From: an uncultured Peptococcaceae bacterium | GTDB lineage: Bacteria; Bacillota; Peptococcia; Peptococcales; Peptococcaceae | Length of the DNA: 11,239 nt | NCBI GenBank assembly: GCA_945949655.1 | Contig: CAMFFG010000015.1 | Coordinates: 1-11,239, forward strand | Reading direction: 5' to 3' | Shown here: one piece after another, positions 5,747 through 11,239 of the stretch | Numbering within the stretch: the first letter of the stretch is position 1 | Layout of the letters: the number at the start of each line of letters is the position of its first letter | Notes under the pieces: generated by a model | Databases searched by the model: none | Seen by the model: the letters and a program-made list of their open reading frames with translations, nothing else | Told to the model about the DNA's origin: nothing | Translations under genes and position numbers: made by a program

Positions 5747-5894
5747 AGCCCTGTTCCTCCTTGTTGCGATATAAAACCTTATCAATTCAACCTATCATTT
5801 TTCTAATCAGGCAAGCTCACCAAATTCAAAAAAGAATATTCGCAAACACATCTCCAACCCTAGAAATGCCTCATTTCAAGCCGTTTTTCATCAT

Positions 5895-7217
5895 TTACTT
5901 CTGTGTTTTTGTCATCAACACGACACATTCCACATGCCAGCTCTGACAGAATAAATCAACTGGCTGGATCTTCTGCACTTCATAGCCATACTGGCAGAGA
6001 TATTTGGCATCGCGGGCCAGTGTGGAGGGATTACAGGATACATACACGATCCGTTTGGCGCCGCTGGTGATCAGTGCATCCAGCACTGGAGTCTCGCAGC
6101 CTTTGCGAGGCGGATCAATGACCGCCACATCCAGCCGATTGCCTTTCTGCGCCCATTTAGGCAGCCAGTCTTCTGCCTTGGCAGCTACAAACGTACAGTT
6201 TTCCACGCCGTTGTTTCTGGCATTTTCTTTGGCATCCTGCACAGCCTGGGCTACCGATTCAATGCCGATAACCTGCGCAGCCTGCTGAGCCAAGTACAAA
6301 GAAATCGTTCCGATACCGCAATAGACATCTGCCACCATTTCTTTCCCGGTCAACTGGGCAAAGTCCAGGGCTGTCTCATACAGCACCTGGGCCTGCTGGT
6401 TGTTGATCTGGAAAAAAGATTGCGGTGAGATCTGAAAACGAAAGGCACCGATGGTATCCTCGATGGCAGGCTGACCGGCCAGCAGACGGAAACTGCGGCC
6501 CAGCATGATTTTTAAATTGGTATTGATATTGTGATACACCGACACCACACCGGGCTGCCGGATCAGCTGCTGGGCCAGCTCCGGCAGACGCCAGGCTGCC
6601 TCCTCGGTGACAAACACCACCATCATGTCCCCATTAGAACGACTTTCCCGAATCATGACCTTATGAATGTAGTAAGCTCTGCCGCTGTTCTGGATCAGGT
6701 TTTCCAGAACCGACACCAGATCGGTGACAGCCTTACTGAACAGCCGGCATGCTGCCGCTGGCACAAACTGATGGCTGCCCTGCTCATAAAAACCAAGCCG
6801 CACAGTGCCATCGCTGTAATCGGCATGAAAAATACCCTTGTTGCGATAATGCCATGGATCCTCCATGCCCAGTACCGGTTCTATCGGCGTATCAATACGG
6901 CCCAGCCGCGCCATGGCATCCTCCACGATCTTCCGTTTGGCCTGCAGCTGATAATCATAGCTGCAATGCTGCAGTTCACAGCCTCCACAGCGGCTGCTTT
7001 GCGGGCAAAGCGCATCAATGCGGTATTCCGACGGTGTTATGATGCGCTGCAGCTGTGCTGTGGCCATTTTCTTTTTATATTCTACTATCTGTGCTTCTAC
7101 CGTTTCCCCCAGCATGGCACCCGGCACAAACACCACAATATTGTCGTGCCGGCCAATGCCATATCCCTGATGGGAAATGCCGGTGATAGAAAGCTGAATC
7201 AAATCTCCTGTTTTCAA
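5895..7217 (-). CDS. rlmCD: 23S rRNA (uracil-C5)-methyltransferase, RumA/RlmCD family
   Basis: A 440-residue SAM-dependent enzyme that makes 5-methyluridine in 23S rRNA; in Bacillota one such protein (RlmCD) modifies both U747 and U1939 (E. coli numbering). The N-terminal TRAM RNA-binding domain covers about 1-60 (GISHQGYGIGR). The [4Fe-4S] cysteines are C71, C77 and C80 (CPQSSRCGGCELQH), with C157 as the probable fourth. The SAM loop is DVYCGIGTISLYLA (297-310). DPPRKGCE (368-375) follows, then the catalytic Cys C395 in SCNPSTLARD and the general base E430 in HVE near the C-terminus. All key residues are present. Translation starts at TTG: AGGAGTG lies just upstream and an in-frame TGA precedes it closely, so no longer form is possible, and the next ATG would cut the TRAM domain. 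It lies 127 bp after the CPBP protease gene. Which uracil is methylated cannot be read from the sequence. Confidence 0.95.
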   Translation of the reverse strand: MKTGDLIQLSITGISHQGYGIGRHDNIVVFVPGAMLGETVEAQIVEYKKKMATAQLQRIITPSEYRIDALCPQSSRCGGCELQHCSYDYQLQAKRKIVEDAMARLGRIDTPIEPVLGMEDPWHYRNKGIFHADYSDGTVRLGFYEQGSHQFVPAAACRLFSKAVTDLVSVLENLIQNSGRAYYIHKVMIRESRSNGDMMVVFVTEEAAWRLPELAQQLIRQPGVVSVYHNINTNLKIMLGRSFRLLAGQPAIEDTIGAFRFQISPQSFFQINNQQAQVLYETALDFAQLTGKEMVADVYCGIGTISLYLAQQAAQVIGIESVAQAVQDAKENARNNGVENCTFVAAKAEDWLPKWAQKGNRLDVAVIDPPRKGCETPVLDALITSGAKRIVYVSCNPSTLARDAKYLCQYGYEVQKIQPVDLFCQSWHVECVVLMTKTQK

Positions 7218-7344
7218 AGATCAAACACTCCTAACATTTTCTGCGTGCCTGTTCACACGGCTTTTATCATCGGTTTCTCTTTCTGCTGTTATCTTCTCCG
7301 TACCAGTGCAATATCCTTTCACAGCGGCTTGCTATTTTCAACCG

Positions 7345-8061
7345 TTATAGCGCCATCATGACCAGCGTCATCATAAAATTCCAGGTGCCATGCATCAGAA
7401 TAGAGCCCCACAGAGAACCGGAGCGCACCGAAACCAGATTGAGACAGCAACCCACCAGCGTCAGCGGGAGCAGCCGAAATAAATCATAATGCATACAGCC
7501 GAACAACAGCGATGTGATCACGATGCTGAAAGTCACGCCTCTGTACTGGCGCAAACTGTGATAAATATAGCCCCGAAACAGCAGTTCTTCGCTGAAAGGA
7601 GCCAGCACCGAGACAATGAGGATAGCGGCCAGCCACTCCCAACCGGTCCGGGCCTGCATGATCAGTTCGGTCACGGTCTGTGGTTTGGCCCACTGCGGAA
7701 ACAGTTGTGTCATCCAGGTGGTGAGCAACAGCATAACAAAAAAAGTAACTACGCCACAAAAAATGGACAGCACGATCCACCTGCGCTGCGCAAAAGGCCG
7801 CAGGCCAATCCGCCTGGCTGTAACACCGCGCAGATGCAGAAACCCAAAGACCAAACCTACCATGATCAACACCTGCAACAACTGCTGTACCAGCAGGCAG
7901 TTGATCCCCGTAGCACCGCCAGGCAGAAAGCCCGCCAATCGTTCCACCGGAACGATCCCGCTGCCCACCAGCCCGTTCATCAGAATAAACGTAAGCAGCA
8001 ACATCCAGAAACCGTCCAGCACGGAAAGCTGCCGGCGCAAATGTAATCGTAGCTTGTGCAA
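7345..8061 (-). CDS. CPBP-family intramembrane glutamic protease (CAAX/Abi type)
   Basis: A 238-residue polytopic membrane protein with hydrophobic segments at about 17-36, 54-77, 96-117, 141-157, 176-190 and 196-212, plus a short one near the C-terminus. The three CPBP motifs are intact: EELLFRG at 158-164 (catalytic Glu pair and Arg), FGCMH at 187-191, and HGTWN at 224-228. Family members process prenylated proteins in eukaryotes. In bacteria they act in bacteriocin self-immunity, anti-sigma or regulatory proteolysis, or have no known target; the target here is unknown. The start is TTG with an AGGAGG ribosome site about 7 nt upstream. A possible extended -10 (TGGTAAAGT, near 8099-8107) lies between the era terminator and the gene, so it probably starts a new unit that may continue into rlmCD. 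A 199-codon reading in another frame over the same DNA lacks family features. Confidence 0.91.
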   Translation of the reverse strand: MHKLRLHLRRQLSVLDGFWMLLLTFILMNGLVGSGIVPVERLAGFLPGGATGINCLLVQQLLQVLIMVGLVFGFLHLRGVTARRIGLRPFAQRRWIVLSIFCGVVTFFVMLLLTTWMTQLFPQWAKPQTVTELIMQARTGWEWLAAILIVSVLAPFSEELLFRGYIYHSLRQYRGVTFSIVITSLLFGCMHYDLFRLLPLTLVGCCLNLVSVRSGSLWGSILMHGTWNFMMTLVMMAL

Positions 8062-8118
8062 AGCTGTCCCTCCTCTTTTCCATGATCTGATATCTAAAAC
8101 TTTACCATAAAACTGCAG

Positions 8119-8146
8119 AAAAAAACAGAGGTCTGCGCGACCTCTG
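8119..8146 (-). terminator. Intrinsic terminator of the ybeY-era operon
   Basis: Minus-strand CAGAGGTC (8146-8139), a 5-nt loop GCGCA and GACCTCTG (8133-8126) form a perfect 8-bp stem followed by seven T (8125-8119). It stands 61 bp after the era stop and closes that operon. Confidence 0.93.
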
Positions 8147-8207
8147 CTGAAATTATTTATCCATGTGCAAAATTCTGTTTTGTTATTGCATAATGATTTT
8201 ATGCCAG

Positions 8208-9104
8208 TTAAAATTCGTCGCTGTCATCATCCAGATATAAGGATTTAATGGCACTTTCTTTATTGCGCCAGTCCTCATTGACTTTCACCCATAAATCCAG
8301 GTAAACTTTTTCACCCAGCAGGTATTCGATTTCCCGGCGGGCCTTGCTGCCGATCTTGCGCAGCATCATACCGCCCCGGCCAATGATGATCCCCTTCTGA
8401 CTGTCCCGTTCCACATAAATCGTCGCACCGACATAGATCTTCCCATCATCCTGCAGCTTCATCTGCTCTACAATCACTGCAATGCTGTGGGGGACCTCAT
8501 CGCGGGTGGCTTCCAGAATCTGCTCCCGGATCAGCTCGGCAATAACAATTTCTTCTGGCTGGTCCGTCACCGAATCAGCGGGATAAAACTGGGGGCCTTC
8601 CTCCAGATAATTGAATGTAGTAGCCACCAGTTGTTCTACGTTATCGCCCATCTTAGCGGACAGCGGAAAGATTTCGGCAAATTCCATGCGCTTCTGCCAC
8701 TGGGCGATCAGGGCCAGCACACCGGCTTTCTCCAAACGGTCGATCTTGTTTAAAATCAGGAAAACCGGAGCAGAAGCTTTTTGCAGCTGCTGCAGGATAT
8801 ACTGTTCTCCCGGCCCGAATTCATAGGTCACATCCACCAGATAATAGATCACATCGGCATCATACAGCGAGCTCTGGGCGATCTCCACCATCCGTTCTCC
8901 CAGCTTGTGTCGCGGTTTATGAATCCCCGGCGTATCCAGAAATACAATCTGTCCGGTTTCGTTGGTCAGCACGCCAGTAATACGGTGCCGCGTCGTCTGG
9001 GCCTTATCTGACACAATCGCTATCTTGCGATCTAAAATCTGATTCAGCAAGGTGGATTTCCCTGCGTTTGGGCGTCCCACCAGTGCTACAAATCCTGTTT
9101 TCAT
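8208..9104 (-). CDS. era: GTPase Era
   Basis: Era is an essential GTPase that binds the 3' end of 16S rRNA and helps 30S assembly at the membrane-proximal cytosol. The 298 residues match the usual length. Visible are G1 GRPNAGKS (10-17), the G2 region TTRHRITG (37-44), G3 DTPG (57-60), G4 NKID (119-122) and G5 SAK (149-151). The C-terminal KH domain has its GxxG loop as GRGG (242-245), preceded by KGIIIGRGG. The C-terminus ends in an acidic DDDSDEF tail. The ATG is 3 bp after the cdd stop and its ribosome site (AAAGGGGA) lies inside cdd, so translation is closely linked. The usual downstream neighbour recO is absent; a terminator follows instead. Confidence 0.98.
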   Translation of the reverse strand: MKTGFVALVGRPNAGKSTLLNQILDRKIAIVSDKAQTTRHRITGVLTNETGQIVFLDTPGIHKPRHKLGERMVEIAQSSLYDADVIYYLVDVTYEFGPGEQYILQQLQKASAPVFLILNKIDRLEKAGVLALIAQWQKRMEFAEIFPLSAKMGDNVEQLVATTFNYLEEGPQFYPADSVTDQPEEIVIAELIREQILEATRDEVPHSIAVIVEQMKLQDDGKIYVGATIYVERDSQKGIIIGRGGMMLRKIGSKARREIEYLLGEKVYLDLWVKVNEDWRNKESAIKSLYLDDDSDEF

Positions 9105-9107
9105 GAA

Positions 9108-9566
9108 TTATATGTCCCCTTTCTCCTGTCCCTCTGACTGTGGAAAATCCTGAAAGCTGTAAGGAAGCAGCTCCGCCACTGTCGTAACGATCACATCACC
9201 GTTTCGACCCAGTAAAAAAATCTCCATCTGTGGACCTAACTCCTGCATCACCTGCCGGCAGGCACCGCAAGGCGCTACTGGTTTGTCCGTGTCTGCACAG
9301 ATTGCCATACGCAGCAGCTGGCGCTCTCCATGGGCAACGGCCTGAAACATGGCGGTACGTTCCGCACAGTTGGTCAGACCATAGCTGACATTCTCAATGT
9401 TGCATCCCCCATAAATATGACCACTGGCCGTCTCCACGGCAGCACCTACCGCAAAGCCGGAGTACGGCGCATAGGCGTTTTCTCTGGCCTTCCAGGCCAC
9501 CTGAATCAGTTTTTCATAATCGCCATGCTGGCGCAGCGTATCAGTTTTCGTCATCCTCATTGTCAT
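9108..9566 (-). CDS. cdd: Cytidine deaminase
   Basis: A zinc enzyme of pyrimidine salvage converting cytidine and deoxycytidine to uridine and deoxyuridine; the homotetrameric Bacillota type is about 130-150 residues, here up to 152. Substrate motif YAPYSGFAVGAA (32-43) and NIENVSYGLTNCAERTA (56-72) are typical. C67, C100 and C103 are the zinc ligands, and E69 of the CAE motif is the proton shuttle. PCGACRQVMQEL completes the deaminase signature. The start is uncertain: ATG codons at 9566, 9560 and 9554 are in frame, and the SD-like GGAAGAGG favours 9566. All lie inside the 3' end of the upstream CBS-protein gene (overlap up to 26 bp). It sits in the standard cdd-era pairing. The C-terminal tail past residue about 135 is longer than in the shortest homologues. 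Confidence 0.96.
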   Translation of the reverse strand: MTMRMTKTDTLRQHGDYEKLIQVAWKARENAYAPYSGFAVGAAVETASGHIYGGCNIENVSYGLTNCAERTAMFQAVAHGERQLLRMAICADTDKPVAPCGACRQVMQELGPQMEIFLLGRNGDVIVTTVAELLPYSFQDFPQSEGQEKGDI

Positions 9567-10842
9567 CGTCCTCTTCCGGAGGCAACAGTACGATCTCCAC
9601 TTTAGAAATCCGGCGTCCGCTGACCTCTACAATACGGATCAGGAAACGACCTACGGTGACTTCGTCACCCACAGCCGGAATCCCGCCCAGATGTTCAAAG
9701 GCCAGACCGCCGATGGTGTCCGCTTCGCTGTCTTCCAGAATTTCCTCATCCAGCTCCACATCAAAGGCCTCTTCCACATCACCGATAGGGGCCCGGGCGT
9801 CGGCCACCAGCTCACTGTCGCTGTGCATCACGATGAGATCTTCCTCCACATCGTATTCATCCTGAATATCGCCGATAATTTCTTCAATCAGATCCTCTAT
9901 GGTTACCAGGCCATTGGTTCCGCCATACTCATCCAGAATAATGGCCATATGCACTTTTTTCAGACGCAGCTCATTCAGCAGATCGCTGACTTTTTTGGTT
10001 TCCGGAATATAGTAAGCGGGACGGATCAGCGCTCTTACTTTTAATTCATCAAAGTCTGCATCCAGATGTTCAAAAATGTCCTTGGCATACAGAATCCCCA
10101 CAATATTATCGATACTTTCTTCATAGGCAGGGATACGGGAGTGCCCGCCGTCAATGATCAGACGCAATGCTTCGTTGATGGAATCCTCCACATCAACGGC
10201 AATGATATCAATACGCGGTACCATAATGGCCTTTACCACTGTCTCATCGAATTCCATAATGCTGTTGATCATTTCAGATTCAGACTCATCAAACACGCCT
10301 TCCTCCTGGCCCACATTGACCAGAATTTTAAATTCATCTTCTGTGATGGTCGGATCTTCCTCTTCATCTTTTTTGGTGACCCGTACTACAAAGTCAGACA
10401 GTTTTGTTAACAGAAATACCACTGGTGTCAGCAAAAAGCTGATCATCCGGATAAAAGGTGCTACCAGCATAGCCCAGGTTTCCGCATGGGCAGCAGCCAG
10501 ATTTTTGGGAATCACTTCCCCGAAAACCAGCACCAGAAAGGTCATAATACCGGTAGCGATCCCTACACCAGCATCACCAAAAGCATCGGTAGCCATCTTG
10601 GTAGCTAACGCAGAGGAGCCGATATTTACAATGTTATTACCGACCAGCAGTGTTGAAATTAATTTGCTCTGATTTTCCAGCATGATCAGGACCAGATCGG
10701 CTTTCTTTTCTCCCTCGTCCTGCAGATTGCGCAAACGGATTTTATTGGTTGATAAAAACGCCGTTTCCGCCGAAGAAAAAATCGCCGATAAAAAAATCAA
10801 AATTGCCAGAATCACAAATTGCATCGTACTGTCCGTATCCAA
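9541..10842 (-). CDS. HlyC/CorC (CNNM-CBS) family membrane protein
   Basis: A 433-residue protein with the CNNM (DUF21) transmembrane domain at about 8-150, showing SAIFSSAETAFLSTNKIRLRNL (19-40), LLVGNNIVNIGSSALAT (65-81) and LVFGEVIPKNLA (105-116). A CBS pair follows at about 205-325 (MVPRIDIIAVD; LDEYGGTNGLVTIEDLIEEIIGDIQDEYD). The CorC_HlyC domain occupies about 335-420 (DTIGGLAFEHLGGIPAVGDEV). Family members are linked to Mg2+ or Co2+ export and resistance; 'hemolysin' is a historical name. The start is TTG with GGAGG about 10 nt upstream; the ATG six codons later has no ribosome site at proper distance. The last residues are very acidic (PPEEDDDNEDDEN), and their DNA doubles as the cdd start. 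A lone TATAAT (10883-10888) lies in the 57-bp gap from ybeY without a good -35. Confidence 0.93.
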   Translation of the reverse strand: MDTDSTMQFVILAILIFLSAIFSSAETAFLSTNKIRLRNLQDEGEKKADLVLIMLENQSKLISTLLVGNNIVNIGSSALATKMATDAFGDAGVGIATGIMTFLVLVFGEVIPKNLAAAHAETWAMLVAPFIRMISFLLTPVVFLLTKLSDFVVRVTKKDEEEDPTITEDEFKILVNVGQEEGVFDESESEMINSIMEFDETVVKAIMVPRIDIIAVDVEDSINEALRLIIDGGHSRIPAYEESIDNIVGILYAKDIFEHLDADFDELKVRALIRPAYYIPETKKVSDLLNELRLKKVHMAIILDEYGGTNGLVTIEDLIEEIIGDIQDEYDVEEDLIVMHSDSELVADARAPIGDVEEAFDVELDEEILEDSEADTIGGLAFEHLGGIPAVGDEVTVGRFLIRIVEVSGRRISKVEIVLLPPEEDDDNEDDEN

Positions 10843-10899
10843 ACAAAACCAACCTCCAAAATAGAACTCATTTTTTCCTAGTATTATATTCCCTATATT

Positions 10900-11239
10900 T
10901 TAGCGAATGGCGCCGATTTCTGCAAGCAGTTTTTCTTCCCGGGCCCGCATCTGCTTTTTATCTTCTTCTTCCATATGGTCATATCCTGCCAGATGCAGTA
11001 ATCCGTGTACCAGGAGATACATCACTTCCCGCTCCAGACTGTGTCCGTACTCCTGGCACTGTTCCTGGGCCCGTTCCAGGGAGATGACAATGTCGCCGAA
11101 AAGGATCTCCTCTTCATCGTCAATTTCCTCATCTGCCTCATACATGGGAAAGGACAGCACATCCGTGGCCCTGTCAATGCCGCGGTACTCTCTGTTAAGC
11201 TCTCTGATCCCCTCGTTGTCCGTAAAGGTCAGGGATACC
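10900..11239 (-). CDS. ybeY: YbeY endoribonuclease (5' end cut by window)
   Basis: YbeY is a zinc-dependent rRNA-maturation and quality-control factor needed for 16S 3'-end processing. The 112 C-terminal residues are present. They open with [19 protein letters not shown] and [13 protein letters not shown], the conserved family core, and contain the zinc motif [11 protein letters not shown] (H-x3-H-x5-H). An acidic insert ([10 protein letters not shown]) precedes LFGDIVIS, as is usual in the family. The frame runs off the right edge of the window, so the start codon, about 40 N-terminal residues and the operon promoter are missing. It is followed after 57 bp by the CorC-like gene, a pairing (ybeY with a CBS/CorC gene) known from many bacteria. 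Confidence 0.95.
   Translation of the reverse strand, partial: VSLTFTDNEGIRELNREYRGIDRATDVLSFPMYEADEEIDDEEEILFGDIVISLERAQEQCQEYGHSLEREVMYLLVHGLLHLAGYDHMEEEDKKQMRAREEKLLAEIGAIR

Noticed and set aside
5863..5877. GAAATG-CCT-CATTTC hairpin after the RumA-family gene as a terminator
   Set aside because: The stem is short and AT-rich and no T-tract follows in the direction of transcription.
6531..7361. A 276-codon plus-strand open frame
   Set aside because: It is antisense to the RumA-family gene, whose active-site motifs fix the coding strand. Its composition (many His, Cys, Pro) is that of a shadow frame.
7484..8083. A 199-codon ATG-started minus-strand frame over the CPBP protease gene
   Set aside because: It lies in another frame of the same DNA and shows no family motifs, whereas the overlapping TTG-started frame has all three CPBP motifs and membrane segments. 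The ATG lies upstream of the ribosome site used by the protease gene.
1..11239. CRISPR arrays, intact insertion sequences, tRNA or rRNA genes, retron- or toxin-antitoxin-like modules
   Set aside because: I looked on both strands and found no regularly spaced repeats, transposase motifs, tRNA-like cloverleafs, reverse transcriptase motifs or small paired toxin-antitoxin genes.

Overview
The window looks like chromosome of a member of the Bacillota (Firmicutes). The basis is strong AGGAGG-type ribosome binding sites, several TTG/GTG starts, short spacers, and the ybeY - CBS/CorC protein - cdd - era gene order typical of that phylum. I cannot name a genus. Every convincing gene lies on the minus strand, so transcription runs from high to low coordinates.

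Right side (11239 to 8119): a housekeeping operon of ybeY (cut by the window edge), a membrane HlyC/CorC-type CNNM-CBS protein, cytidine deaminase (overlapping its upstream neighbour by 26 bp) and era (3 bp after cdd). A textbook intrinsic terminator closes it. These genes serve rRNA maturation and 30S assembly (ybeY, era), pyrimidine salvage (cdd) and probably divalent-cation handling (CorC-like). Middle-right (8061 to 5895): a CPBP-type membrane protease and the TRAM/[4Fe-4S] 23S rRNA uracil methyltransferase (RumA/RlmCD family), both starting with TTG.

Middle (about 5890 to 3060): a visibly AT-richer stretch of small accessory genes with loose spacing. It holds a DUF4268 protein with a PD-(D/E)XK-like site (D...E-x-Q), about 380 bp of gene-free and possibly degraded DNA, a pyridoxamine-5'-phosphate-oxidase-like FMN protein, a 45-codon remnant that reads like the C-terminus of a second RumA gene followed by its own terminator, and a DUF1697 gene. 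The remnant lies about 2 kb from the 3' end of the intact RumA-family gene, which suggests past integration at a rumA 3' end.

Left side (3119 to 1): a flavodoxin-like gene with its own good promoter, then a GNAT acetyltransferase - TetR regulator - rsgA operon. That operon begins at a perfect-consensus promoter (TTGACA-17 bp-TATAAT). A 16-bp palindrome fills the -35/-10 spacer, and a second lies at the predicted transcription start. The two palindromes are inverted copies of one another, so the region can also fold in RNA as a long hairpin followed by five U, a possible terminator for the flavodoxin gene. The tetR stop and the rsgA start overlap as ATGA. The likely design is an autorepressed operon that couples a ribosome-assembly GTPase to an unknown ligand of the TetR protein. 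This is the most interesting structure in the window. I see no CRISPR array, intact insertion sequence, tRNA or rRNA gene.
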